Notes under the pieces: generated by a model | Seen by the model: only the letters and a program-made list of their open reading frames with translations | What the model was told of the DNA's origin: nothing | Database searches by the model: none | Translations under genes and position numbers: made by a program | Shown here: piece by piece, positions 44,979 to 53,350 of the stretch | Layout of the letters: each line of letters begins with the position of its first letter | How positions within the stretch are numbered: position 1 is the first letter of the stretch | From: Sphingomonas canadensis | GTDB taxonomy: Bacteria; Pseudomonadota; Alphaproteobacteria; Sphingomonadales; Sphingomonadaceae | Length of the DNA: 64,000 bases | Direction of reading: 5' to 3' | NCBI RefSeq assembly: GCF_026013525.1 | Contig: NZ_JAPDRA010000009.1 | Span: 124,001 to 188,000 of the forward strand

Positions 44979-45018
44979 GCGGGGAAGGCGGGAGCAATCC
45001 CCCTTCCCCGCCGGAATT
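44979..45018 (+). terminator. Rho-independent terminator after the MHS transporter
   Basis: GCGGGGAAGG (44979-44988) pairs perfectly with CCTTCCCCGC (45002-45011), a 10-bp stem followed by CGGAATTTTC. It ends the porin-transporter transcript. Confidence 0.75.
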
Positions 45019-45085
45019 TTCGCTGGATCAAAGTCATAGGCCGCCGCAACGGGCAAGGCGCGGCGGCCATCAGGGGAATGCTGCC

Positions 45086-45595
45086 ATGTCCACCGACGAA
45101 CGCCTCCACACCCGCTCCGGCCTTGCGGTCGCCGTCCGCCCGGCGACGGAGGAAGACGAGGCCGCGCTGGCCGCCTTCTTCGACCAGGTGAGCGGCGACG
45201 ATCGCCGCTTCCGCTTCTTCTCCGCCGCGGCGCACGTCAGCCACGACCAGCTCGAGCCGCTGATCCACGCCGATCACTTCCGCAGCGAGAGCTTCCTGGG
45301 CTTCGACGCCGCCAACGGCGAACTGATCGCGTCGGCGCTGCTGGCCAGCGATGCGGCGATGGACACCGCCGAGATCGCGATATCGATCCGCAGCGACTAT
45401 CGCGGCCGCGGCGTCGGCTGGGCGCTGCTCGATTTCCTGGGGCGCGAGGCGCAACGCCGCGGCCTGCGCCGCGTGATCGCGATCGAGGCGCGCGAAAACC
45501 ATGCCGCGATCGAGCTGGAGCGCGAGAAGGGCTTCACCCCCGAACCGTTCGACGACGATCCCTCGCTCGTCGTCCTTTCCAAGAGCTTCCGATAG
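45086..45595 (+). CDS. GNAT-family acetyltransferase
   Basis: A 169-residue single-domain GNAT enzyme with the acetyl-CoA binding motif RSDYRGRGVGWALL (motif A) and VIAIEARENHAAIELEREKGF (motif B). It resembles the GNAT domain of Pat-type protein acetyltransferases that inactivate acyl-CoA synthetases. It lies 10 bp before the propionyl-CoA synthetase gene and shares a module with acs, so regulation of Acs/PrpE by acetylation is an attractive inference. Small-molecule acetylation cannot be excluded. Confidence 0.78.
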   Translation: MSTDERLHTRSGLAVAVRPATEEDEAALAAFFDQVSGDDRRFRFFSAAAHVSHDQLEPLIHADHFRSESFLGFDAANGELIASALLASDAAMDTAEIAISIRSDYRGRGVGWALLDFLGREAQRRGLRRVIAIEARENHAAIELEREKGFTPEPFDDDPSLVVLSKSFR

Positions 45596-45605
45596 GACCC
45601 GGCAG

Positions 45606-47498
45606 ATGAGCGATTCCTACCGCCAGGCCTGGGATGCCAGCGTCCGCGATCCCGAGGCGTTCTGGGGCGCCGCCGCGCGCGCGATCGACTGGTTCGTGCC
45701 GCCGGAGCGCGTGCATGGCGCGGATGAAGGCTGGTTCGGCGGGGGCGTGCTCAACACCGCGCACAACTGCCTCGATCGCCATGTCGCCGCCGGGCGGGGC
45801 GATGCGGCCGCGCTGATCTATGACAGCCCGGTCACCGGCCAGCGCCGCGAATACAGCTACTCCGAACTGCTGGCGGAAACCGGGCGCGTGGCCGCGATGC
45901 TGCGGCGGCTGGGCGTGGCCAAGGGCGATCGCGTCGTCCTGTATATGCCGATGATCCCGCAGACCGTGTTCGCGATGCTGGCCTGCGCGCGGATCGGCGC
46001 GGTGCATTCGGTGGTGTTCGGCGGCTTCGCCCCGCTGGAGCTGGCGAAGCGTATCGACGATGCCGCGCCGCGCGTGCTGCTCACCGCCTCCTGCGGGATC
46101 GAGGGCAGCCGCGTCATCGCCTACAAGCCGATGGTGGACGAGGCGCTGGCGCTGGCCGATCATCCGGTGGAGCGGGTGGTGGTGTTCCAGCGCGACGCGC
46201 TGCAGGCCGGGCTCACCGCCCCGCGCGACCTGGACTGGGCGGAACTCGGCGCCGAAAGCGCCGCCGATCCGCTGCCCGCGCCAGAGCCGATGGCGGCGAA
46301 CGACCCGCTCTATATCCTCTACACCTCCGGCACCACCGGCACACCCAAGGGCGTCGTGCGCGAACATGGCGGCCATGCCGTCGCGCTCGCCTGGTCGATG
46401 GCCAACATCTACGGCATCGGCGCGGGGGACCGTTTCTGGGCGGCGTCCGACGTGGGCTGGGTCGTGGGGCACAGCTACATCGTCTATGCGCCGCTGCTCG
46501 TCGGCGCGACGACCATATTGTTCGAGGGCAAGCCGGTGGGCACGCCCGATCCGGGCACCTTCTGGCGCACCATCGCGGCCAACCAGGTCAAGATATTCTT
46601 CACCGCCCCCACCGCGATCCGCGCGATCCGCAAGGAGGATCCGGACGCCGCCTTCCTGGCCCAGACGGGCACCGGCGGGCTGCGCGCGATCTTCCTGGCG
46701 GGCGAGCGCGCCGATCCGGACACCATCGCCTGGCTGGAGGAGAAATCCGGCCTGCCGGTGATCGACCATTGGTGGCAGACCGAGCTGGGCTGGCCCGCGA
46801 TCGCGACCTGCTTCGCGCTGGGCGACCTGCGCCGCAAGCGCGGCAGCGCGGGCTTCCCCGTCCCCGGCTACGCCTTCGAGGTGCTCGGCGAGGACGGGCG
46901 GCCCGTGCCCACGGGCGCCAGCGGATCGGTGACGATCAAGGCCCCGCTGCCCCCCGGCGCGTTCCGCACGCTGTGGAACAACCAGGCGGGGTTCGATCGC
47001 AACTTCGAAAGCTTCCCCGGCCATTATGAAACCGGCGACGCGGGCCATTTCGATGCGGAGGGCTTCCTCCACATCATGGGCCGCACCGACGACATCATCA
47101 ACGTCGCCGGCCATCGCCTGTCCACCGGCCAGATGGAGGAGATCGTCGCCCAGCAGGACGGCATCGCCGAATGCGCCGTGATCGGCGCCGACGATGCGGT
47201 GAAGGGCATGATCCCGGTCGCCTTCGTCGTGCCGCGCGCGGGCGCCGCCGATGCGGATACGCTGGTGCGCCAGGTGATCGCCGCCGTCCGCGCCGAACTG
47301 GGCGCCGTCGCCGCGCTGAAGACCGCGCATGTCGTGCCCCAGCTTCCCAAGACGCGATCGGGCAAGATCCTGCGCAACCTGCTGCGCAAGCTGGCGAACG
47401 GCGAACCCTTCGCCACGCCCGCCACGATCGAGGACCCGGCCGTCCCCGGCCTGATCGCGGCGGCGCTGCAGAAGGCGCACGATAGCGAACGCGTGTGA
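45606..47498 (+). CDS. prpE: Propionyl-CoA synthetase (PrpE-type acyl-CoA synthetase)
   Basis: A 630-residue AMP-forming ligase. Motifs include YTSGTTGTPKGVVREHGGH (the GGH form typical of PrpE), DHWWQTELGWP, YETGDAGHFDAEGFLHIMGRTDDIIN and [11 protein letters not shown] with the modifiable K587. It activates propionate or acetate. ATG at 45606 lies 10 bp after the GNAT stop; the longer upstream frame overlaps that gene and has no homology. It is the last gene of the acetate/propionate module. Propionate rather than acetate is inferred from the VREHGGH motif. Confidence 0.88.
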   Translation: MSDSYRQAWDASVRDPEAFWGAAARAIDWFVPPERVHGADEGWFGGGVLNTAHNCLDRHVAAGRGDAAALIYDSPVTGQRREYSYSELLAETGRVAAMLRRLGVAKGDRVVLYMPMIPQTVFAMLACARIGAVHSVVFGGFAPLELAKRIDDAAPRVLLTASCGIEGSRVIAYKPMVDEALALADHPVERVVVFQRDALQAGLTAPRDLDWAELGAESAADPLPAPEPMAANDPLYILYTSGTTGTPKGVVREHGGHAVALAWSMANIYGIGAGDRFWAASDVGWVVGHSYIVYAPLLVGATTILFEGKPVGTPDPGTFWRTIAANQVKIFFTAPTAIRAIRKEDPDAAFLAQTGTGGLRAIFLAGERADPDTIAWLEEKSGLPVIDHWWQTELGWPAIATCFALGDLRRKRGSAGFPVPGYAFEVLGEDGRPVPTGASGSVTIKAPLPPGAFRTLWNNQAGFDRNFESFPGHYETGDAGHFDAEGFLHIMGRTDDIINVAGHRLSTGQMEEIVAQQDGIAECAVIGADDAVKGMIPVAFVVPRAGAADADTLVRQVIAAVRAELGAVAALKTAHVVPQLPKTRSGKILRNLLRKLANGEPFATPATIEDPAVPGLIAAALQKAHDSERV

Positions 47499-47704
47499 TC
47501 GCGCCGCGCGGCCAAGATCGTTCTTGACCGTGCCGGGCGAACCGACCAAAGCCGCCTAACCTGCGGATTTCCGCGGGTTTCGGCCGGATTCCGGCCCGGC
47601 ATCGCGCGCATCGGGGCATCGTTCCGCCCGGATCGCGGCATGCGGGGCGGCGCCCGTGCCGCGTGCCGCTTGCCACCACCGGTTTCTGCGAGAACAATCC
47701 CCGC

Positions 47705-49687
47705 ATGAGTGCGATAGGCGCGATCTTCCACCGCGACGGCCGGCCGGTCGAACGCCGCGCGCTCGATCGGATGCGCACCAGCCTCAGGCTCTATGGCCCG
47801 GATCGCGATGGCGTGGAGGCCGACGGCTGCATGGGCCTGGTGTGGACCCATATGATCGGCTTCACCCCGCAGGACCGTCAGGAATTCCAGCCGATGGCGC
47901 TGCCCGGCGGCGCGATGATGGTGTTCGCCGGGCGGCTGGACCATGGCGAGGAGCTTTGCGCCGCGCTGGGACTTCCGGCCGCGCGCGCCGCCACCATCAC
48001 CGATTGCGAGCTGGCGCGGCGCGCGTGGGAGGCGTGGGGCCAGGATTGCGCGCGGCGGCTCCACGGCGATTTCGCCTTCATCGTCGCCGATGCCCGGCAT
48101 CGCCGGATCGTGGCCGCCCGATCGCCGCTGCGCGGCCATCCGATCCATTATGTCGAGCAGCCCGACCGCATCGTGCTGGCGTCGATGCCCAAGGGTCTTT
48201 TCGCGCTGGGCGACGTCCCGCGCGAGCTGGACGACCAGCAGCTTGCCGACATGCTGGTGCTCAACTTCCAGGACCGGGAGGCCACCTGCTTCAAGGGCGT
48301 GCACAGCCTTCCGCTCGGCCATATGCTCGTGGCCGGACCGGACGAGTTCCGGATCACCCGCTTCTACGACATCGCCGATACGCCGCCGCTGCGCTATGCC
48401 CGCGACGCCGACTATGTCGAGCGCGCCCGCGAACTGGTGGAGGCCGCCGTCGCCAATGCGATGCGCAGCGTCGAGACACCGGCGGTGAAGCTGAGCAGCG
48501 GGCTCGATTCCACCTGCGTCGCGGTGACCGCGCTGGGCCTGCTCGATGCGCGCGGCAGCGGCGAGCGGCTGTTCTGCGTGACGGCGGTGCCGGAGCCGGG
48601 CTGGGACGGCCGCGCGTTCGGCGCGTGGCGGGTCGGCGACGAGAGCGGGCCGGTGCGCGCGCTGGCGGAGCGCTATCCGGCGCTGGACGTCCATTTCATC
48701 GATTCGGCCGGCGTCTCGCTCGACCAGGGGATGGAGCAAGTGCTCGCCGCGGCTGACATGCCCATGCGCAACGTCACCAACATGCACTGGGGGCAGGAGC
48801 TCAGCCGGACGATCCGCGCATCGGGCCGGCGCGTGGCGCTCTCGGGCGGCGGCGGCAATGCCACCATCAGCATGTCCGCAGCCAGCCAGGTGATCGCCGG
48901 CCTGTTCCGGCACGGCCATTGGCTGAGCCTCGCGCGGGAGCTTCGCGCGTTCAACGAGCGCCAGGGGAACCGGCGCTGGCTGGGCTTCGGCAATCTGGTG
49001 AGCCTTGCGCTCGTGCCAAACATGCCGCGTGGGCTATACGCCGCCTATCGCCGCCGGTGGCCGGCCAGCTTCGAGATCGGCTGGCAGCGCTATTCGGCGA
49101 TCCATCCCGATTTCGCATCCGGAATGGGCATCGAGCAGCGATTCCGCGAGCTGGGATGGAACGATGCTTTCCAGCCGGCCGCCGATCGCCGGACGCTGCT
49201 TGCCTCCATGCTCGATCGCGGTGTCCGCCATCGTGGCGGCGCCTTTTCGCTTGCGTCGCAGGCAGTGCGCGGCGTGCAGGGACGCGATCCGCTGGGCGAC
49301 CGCAGGCTCGTGGAATTCTGCTACGCGATACCCGACGACCAGTTCTACCGGCAGGGCATGGATCGCAGGCTTGTCCGGCGCCTGATGGCGGACCGGCTGC
49401 CCGGCGAAGTCCTGACCGCGCCGCGCGGGCGTCAGGCGGCAGACTGGCACCTGCGCCTTACGCGCGATCTGGCGCGGTTCGACGCGGAACTCGACGTTCT
49501 GGCGGAAGATCCCCAGGTCGCGCAGCGGATCGACATCCCGCGGCTGCGGGCGGCGCTTCATGCGCTGCCGGCGCAAACGCCACTGACACGAAACGACCAT
49601 CCCGATCTTGCGATCGCGATGGTCGGTTTCACCCGCGCGCTAGCAATGGCGCGGTTCATCCGGTCGATCGAGGGGCGCAACCGCTAG
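47705..49687 (+). CDS. Lasso-peptide macrolactam synthetase (asparagine synthetase B homologue)
   Basis: A 660-residue protein with an N-terminal GATase-like domain (residues 1-200) whose first residues are Met-Ser, lacking the catalytic Cys2, and a C-terminal synthetase domain with the PPi-loop SSGLDST (264-270). This is the architecture of lasso C proteins, which adenylate an Asp/Glu side chain to close the macrolactam ring. A free-standing asparagine synthetase would need Cys2. The genes for B1, B2, a peptide kinase, a sulfotransferase and an exporter follow within 7 kb, which makes the lasso assignment strong. The region 47499-47704 upstream has GC-rich inverted repeats but no clear gene. 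Confidence 0.88.
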   Translation: MSAIGAIFHRDGRPVERRALDRMRTSLRLYGPDRDGVEADGCMGLVWTHMIGFTPQDRQEFQPMALPGGAMMVFAGRLDHGEELCAALGLPAARAATITDCELARRAWEAWGQDCARRLHGDFAFIVADARHRRIVAARSPLRGHPIHYVEQPDRIVLASMPKGLFALGDVPRELDDQQLADMLVLNFQDREATCFKGVHSLPLGHMLVAGPDEFRITRFYDIADTPPLRYARDADYVERARELVEAAVANAMRSVETPAVKLSSGLDSTCVAVTALGLLDARGSGERLFCVTAVPEPGWDGRAFGAWRVGDESGPVRALAERYPALDVHFIDSAGVSLDQGMEQVLAAADMPMRNVTNMHWGQELSRTIRASGRRVALSGGGGNATISMSAASQVIAGLFRHGHWLSLARELRAFNERQGNRRWLGFGNLVSLALVPNMPRGLYAAYRRRWPASFEIGWQRYSAIHPDFASGMGIEQRFRELGWNDAFQPAADRRTLLASMLDRGVRHRGGAFSLASQAVRGVQGRDPLGDRRLVEFCYAIPDDQFYRQGMDRRLVRRLMADRLPGEVLTAPRGRQAADWHLRLTRDLARFDAELDVLAEDPQVAQRIDIPRLRAALHALPAQTPLTRNDHPDLAIAMVGFTRALAMARFIRSIEGRNR

Positions 49688-49714
49688 AAAGCAACGCCGC
49701 GCCCCGGATCGAAA

Positions 49715-49864
49715 TCAGCTCTCGGAGAAGCCGGTATCCTCGGTATCGGCGTCGCTGCCGGCGGCATAGCCGGAAGCAACATGGCTCATATTGGACGAAA
49801 GCTCGACCAGCTTGGGCGCGACCCAATCGAGGATCGTCTGATCTCCGCGCATAGGAACACTCAT
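49715..49864 (-). CDS. Candidate lasso-peptide precursor (49 residues)
   Basis: A small gene on the minus strand with GGAG 7 bp before ATG. The predicted leader contains WVAPKL at 14-19, which matches the YxxPxL recognition motif of lasso leaders with Trp for Tyr. A predicted core GYAAGSDADTEDTGFSES starts at Gly32, with Asp7 or Asp9 of the core available to form the ring, and ends in Ser, the residue lasso kinases phosphorylate. The usual Thr at -2 of the core is missing (Ala). It converges with the macrolactam synthetase gene. It could be another short peptide; the neighbours support the precursor role. Confidence 0.62.
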   Translation of the reverse strand: MSVPMRGDQTILDWVAPKLVELSSNMSHVASGYAAGSDADTEDTGFSES

Positions 49865-49893
49865 GGTAAGCTCCGAAATCTAAAAACCGCGAC

Positions 49894-49926
49894 CTTGCCG
49901 CAGTTCAATATTGATAAAGCGGCAAG
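49894..49926 (-). terminator. Hairpin between the tail-collar and precursor genes
   Basis: CTTGCCGC and GCGGCAAG form an 8-bp perfect stem with a 17-nt loop. On the minus strand a TTTTT run follows 8 bp later (49881-49885). It may end the collar transcript or attenuate readthrough into the precursor. Confidence 0.45.
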
Positions 49927-49943
49927 TCGCCAATCGCAAAGAC

Positions 49944-50579
49944 TTAGTTACGCGACGGGAAGATTCCTTCCAGCGCGATGCACCACTGCAACGTCAGATA
50001 GGGCTGCAGGGTCGAGAAAGGCTGGCTGCCGCCGTTGGTGTTCACCGTCACGGTGGTCGCCGCGGTCGCCGCGTCCATGATGTGAACCGTGGGGTCGCCG
50101 GTGTAATAGGTGTTGTTCGTTCCGGTCACCGCGAAACTGTTGCGCACCGGAGTCGGCGTATCGGCCTGGACGCCGCCGGCAACCTTGATCTGGGTGGTCG
50201 CGGTCGCGGTATGATTGTGGATCGGCATCTGCAGGATGTTCAGCGTCGTGTTCTCGGTGCCGCCGGCCTGGCCCATCGAGTAGGGCGAAAGACCCGGACC
50301 CTGGCCGTTGCTGATCGGAACGCGGCCGCGCAGATCGGGCAGCGCGAAGGTGGTCTGGCCGTTGCCGCCATAGGTGGTGCCCAGCAGCGAGAACAGTGCG
50401 GTGTTCGACGCGATCGACAGGATCTGGCCCGAGGCCGTGGCCCAGCCGCGCGGGCAGAAATTAGCACCGGTCAGCATGAGCTGGCCGATGAAAGGCTCCG
50501 CCTGCGCCTGCGCGGGCGCGGAATAGCAGCCCATCGACGCCGTCGCGAGCAGAGCAAGAGTGAGATGCTTGGCCTTCAT
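49944..50579 (-). CDS. Secreted tail-collar (microcystin-dependent protein-like) protein
   Basis: A 211-residue protein with a signal peptide (MKAKHLTLALLATASMGCYSAPAQAQA) and a phage tail-collar domain: FIGQLMLTGANFCPRGWATASGQILSI, then LLGTTYGGNGQTTFALPDLRGRVPI, and a C-terminal QPYLTLQWCIALEG. These domains are found in phage tail fibres and in bacterial MdpB-like proteins. No other phage genes are near, so it is not a prophage remnant. The ribosome site GGGGAA precedes ATG at 50579. It lies between the lasso precursor and kinase genes; its role there is unknown. Confidence 0.8.
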   Translation of the reverse strand: MKAKHLTLALLATASMGCYSAPAQAQAEPFIGQLMLTGANFCPRGWATASGQILSIASNTALFSLLGTTYGGNGQTTFALPDLRGRVPISNGQGPGLSPYSMGQAGGTENTTLNILQMPIHNHTATATTQIKVAGGVQADTPTPVRNSFAVTGTNNTYYTGDPTVHIMDAATAATTVTVNTNGGSQPFSTLQPYLTLQWCIALEGIFPSRN

Positions 50580-50763
50580 GCTATCGTTCCCCATTCCTGT
50601 TGACGCGGCTCTCGCTTATGCCCCACTGCGGAGGCATCAGCGGAGCCCTGATGACTCGCACGCTGCGGCGGTATATCTGGTTTCCCTGCCGATCGTAAGA
50701 TGCAAAATACAGGCGAAACGATTCGGACTTTCCCAGGGTCGCCAAAGTCAATCTGGTGTCGAT

Positions 50764-51675
50764 GTGAACAATTCAGCGCTGCCCTTTACTGTTTCCGCCG
50801 ATCTTGACTTGGGCCAGAGGATATCTCCCTATCTGGTCGACGGCGCGGCAGACGTCGAAATTCGCCGCGGCGAAGTACCCGAAACATTAGGCGAAGAAAA
50901 ATCCGGCGATCTTCCTTATCAGATCAGCGGATCGCGCATGCTGCTCAAGGTGCCGAGCGGCATCCGCTATCTGATCGAGGACGGGTGCAGAATCGTCTAT
51001 TCGCGCTCCGCCGAGCATGAAGATGGCGACGTGTCGCTGTTCTTGCTCGGCTCGGCATGGGCCGCACTCTGCTATCAGCGCGGCCTGATCCCGCTCCATG
51101 CCAGCGCCGTCTATATCGACGGAAAGGTGCATGCGTTCACCGGCCGGCCGGGCGCAGGCAAGTCGACGCTGGCAGCGGCGCTTTCGGCGCGTGGCCATCC
51201 CTTCTTCACCGATGACGTGCTGATCATCGATCCCGCACGGCTCAGCCCCGATCCCCTGTGCTTCACCGGCCAGAAGGATCTGAAGCTGTGGCGCGACGCG
51301 ATCGAACTCACCGGCGCCGCCCGGGGGGTGCCCGTGCGCAGCGTCGCCGGCTTCGACAAGCATTACGCCACTCCGACGAACCCCACGGGCGCTGTCGCCG
51401 GCGTGATGGCCAGCCTGGTCGTGCTGCGCGAGGGCGGGCGCAATTCGGAGCCGGAGATCACTCCGATCCGCGGGGCGCCGGCCATCAACGCGCTGCGTCG
51501 CGCGGTCTATCGGCCCATCTTCGCGGAAAAGATCCTGGGCAACCGCGCCTTGTGGCAAGGGCTGGCCGGGCTCGCGGGCAAGGTGCAGGTCATGCGGTTC
51601 ACGCGGCGGATGATGCCGGATGAGTTCGATTCGGGCGTTGCCTTCATGGCGCGCTGGATCGAAGCGCATGATTGA
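50764..51675 (+). CDS. HprK-like lasso-peptide kinase
   Basis: A protein of about 303 residues with a P-loop GRPGAGKST (127-135, Lys133) and FFTDDVLIID as a Walker-B-like segment, the HPr kinase core. Homologues in lasso clusters, such as the paeninodin and Sphingobium kinases, phosphorylate the C-terminal Ser of the precursor. I call GTG at 50764 as start because upstream codons run antisense over the collar-gene promoter and show no homology; the ribosome site is poor. The following sulfotransferase overlaps by 8 bp. Confidence 0.82.
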   Translation: MNNSALPFTVSADLDLGQRISPYLVDGAADVEIRRGEVPETLGEEKSGDLPYQISGSRMLLKVPSGIRYLIEDGCRIVYSRSAEHEDGDVSLFLLGSAWAALCYQRGLIPLHASAVYIDGKVHAFTGRPGAGKSTLAAALSARGHPFFTDDVLIIDPARLSPDPLCFTGQKDLKLWRDAIELTGAARGVPVRSVAGFDKHYATPTNPTGAVAGVMASLVVLREGGRNSEPEITPIRGAPAINALRRAVYRPIFAEKILGNRALWQGLAGLAGKVQVMRFTRRMMPDEFDSGVAFMARWIEAHD

Positions 51676-52585
51676 GGGTGCGCTTCCCCCGATCGCGCCG
51701 CCCCGCGAAGCGAACCCGGGGGGACGGATCGTCTGGCTGGCGTCCTTCCCCAAGTCGGGGAACACCTGGACGCGCATCCTGCTGGCCAATTTCCTGGGCG
51801 AGCTGGAACAGCCCGAGGAAACCGACGATCCGATCGCGGCAGTCGGCCAGATCAGTTCGGATCGCTCTGCCTTCGACAACATCACCGGCATTTGCTCGGG
51901 CGACCTGACCGTCGCGGAGACCGATCTGCTCCGGCCGCTGGTGTACCGGGAATGCGCGCGGAGCACGCCGCGCGCGCATTTCTTCGTCAAGGTGCATGAC
52001 GCCTGGCAGCGCAACCGTGCGGGAGAGGGCCTGTTTCCCGCCGATTGCTCGCGCGGCGCGATCCTGCTGGTGCGGCATCCGATGGACGTGTGCCTGTCGT
52101 TCGCGTTCCACCGCGGCCAGGCCGATTGCACGCAGACCGCGCACCACATGAGCCGGCCCAATTTCTCGATCGGCCGCCGCAGCCATGCGCAGATCCCCCA
52201 GCAGACGCTGGGCTGGTCGGGCCATTATCTGTCCTGGACGCGCCAGACCGAAATCCCCCTGCTCGTGGTCCGTTACGAGGATCTGCTCGCCGACACCGTC
52301 ACGGTGTTCGCCCGCATGCTGACATTCCTCAAGATCGAGGGCGCGGACGACCGCGAGCGCGTGGCGCGTGCGGTGGAACTCTCCCGCTTCGACCGGCTGC
52401 GCGAACGTGAGGACCGCGCCGGTTTCCGCGAGACCGCGCCCACCGCCGAACGCTTCTTCCGATCGGGCCGATCCGGCGAGGGGATCGAATCGCTTCCCGC
52501 CGAGCTGCGCGACAAGTTGTGGCACGATCATGCGGCGGTGATGGAGGAACTCGGATATTCCAAGTCCGGCGTCATCCGCCTATGA
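51668..52585 (+). CDS. Sulfotransferase in the lasso cluster
   Basis: A 305-residue PAPS-dependent sulfotransferase. The 5'-phosphosulfate loop is ASFPKSGNTWTR and the 3'-phosphate site is RHPMDVCLSF; RYEDLLAD and a downstream His/Lys pair complete the fold. It overlaps the kinase gene by 8 bp and the PqqD-like gene by 4 bp if the latter starts at 52582. It probably sulfates the lasso peptide or precursor, perhaps at Tyr or Ser. The core has one Tyr (position 2) and several Ser/Thr. The substrate is inferred from position only. Confidence 0.83.
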   Translation: MIEGALPPIAPPREANPGGRIVWLASFPKSGNTWTRILLANFLGELEQPEETDDPIAAVGQISSDRSAFDNITGICSGDLTVAETDLLRPLVYRECARSTPRAHFFVKVHDAWQRNRAGEGLFPADCSRGAILLVRHPMDVCLSFAFHRGQADCTQTAHHMSRPNFSIGRRSHAQIPQQTLGWSGHYLSWTRQTEIPLLVVRYEDLLADTVTVFARMLTFLKIEGADDRERVARAVELSRFDRLREREDRAGFRETAPTAERFFRSGRSGEGIESLPAELRDKLWHDHAAVMEELGYSKSGVIRL

Positions 52586-52608
52586 GCGGGGCAAGGGGAG
52601 AGTTGCCA

Positions 52609-52884
52609 GTGAACGCGGATACCATCGTCGCCCAGGGAAAGAACCAGGTCGAAGCCGCGGCCGATGGCGAGCTGGTGCTGATGCATGTGGAGAGCGGCCG
52701 TTTCTTCACGCTCACCGGCCCGGGCATCCGCGTCTGGCAGCTCATGTCTCAGCCGCTGGCGCTCGGCGCGCTTGCCGATCGGCTGACCGGTGAGTTCGCG
52801 GTGGAGCGCGACCAGTGCCTCGCCGACGTCGCCGCCCTGTGCGAGCAGCTCAGCGCGGCCGAGCTGATCGATGTCTCCCCGTGA
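52609..52884 (+). CDS. PqqD-like RiPP recognition element (lasso B1)
   Basis: A 91-residue PqqD-fold protein (DGELVLMHVESGRFFTLTGPGIRVWQLMSQPLALGALADRLTGEF). As B1 in lasso clusters it binds the precursor leader and presents it to B2 and C. GTG at 52609 has GGGGAGAG at ideal distance; the ATG at 52582 would overlap the sulfotransferase stop by 4 bp and give 100 residues. It overlaps the B2 start by 14 bp. Trp replacing Tyr in the candidate leader motif would have to be accepted by this protein. Confidence 0.85.
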   Translation: MNADTIVAQGKNQVEAAADGELVLMHVESGRFFTLTGPGIRVWQLMSQPLALGALADRLTGEFAVERDQCLADVAALCEQLSAAELIDVSP

Positions 52885-53350
52885 ATTCCTGCGCAAGCTC
52901 CGCGGCTATCCGGTGTCCGAATGGCGCTGGATGGTCGAGGCGGGGCTGTCGCTGGCCTGGGCGCGCTTCCTGATCCGTTTCGTGCCGTTCCCGCGCTGGC
53001 GCGGCCGGATGGGGCCGATCGGCGAAGGGGCGCCGATGCCCCCCCTGGCCGGGGCACAGCGCGCCACCGCCTATATGGTGCGGCGCTGGGTTCAGCGGGT
53101 CGCGGCCAACGCATCGTTCACCGCCAACTGCCTGCCGCAGGCGATGGCGGCGCGCTGGATGCTCGCGCGGCGCGGCATCGCCACCGAACTGCACATCGGC
53201 GCCCGCCCCGGCACGCGCGGCGACCGGCCGATCGATCTCCACGCCTGGCTGCTGTGCGGCGACCTGTGCCTGACGGGCGAGCGCGAACGCCATGCGTTCG
53301 AGGCGTTCCAGGCCTCCAGCCGCCGCGCCCCGCCGGGCCTCAACGCCTAA
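52871..53350 (+). CDS. Transglutaminase-like leader peptidase (lasso B2)
   Basis: A 159-residue protein of the lasso B2 family: nucleophile Cys87 in NCLPQAMAARWMLARRG and His124 in IDLHAWLLCGD, with nearby Asp residues. B2 removes the leader before ring closure. The family is a papain-like/transglutaminase fold and works with B1. Its stop is antisense to the last bases of the exporter gene (4-bp overlap). The split B1/B2 form, rather than a fused B, is common in Gram-positives and found in some Proteobacteria. Confidence 0.88.
   Translation: MSPREFLRKLRGYPVSEWRWMVEAGLSLAWARFLIRFVPFPRWRGRMGPIGEGAPMPPLAGAQRATAYMVRRWVQRVAANASFTANCLPQAMAARWMLARRGIATELHIGARPGTRGDRPIDLHAWLLCGDLCLTGERERHAFEAFQASSRRAPPGLNA

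Noticed and set aside
47582..47596. GGCCGG-ATT-CCGGCC hairpin as terminator of prpE
   Set aside because: The stem is only 6 bp, no T-run follows, and similar GC-rich symmetry is common here; it was not called as a feature.
47705..49687. Housekeeping asparagine synthetase AsnB
   Set aside because: The essential Cys2 is Ser, and the gene lies with B1, B2, kinase and exporter genes of a lasso cluster.
49944..50579. A prophage remnant based on the tail-collar domain
   Set aside because: The protein has a signal peptide, and no integrase, capsid, tail or lysis genes are near.
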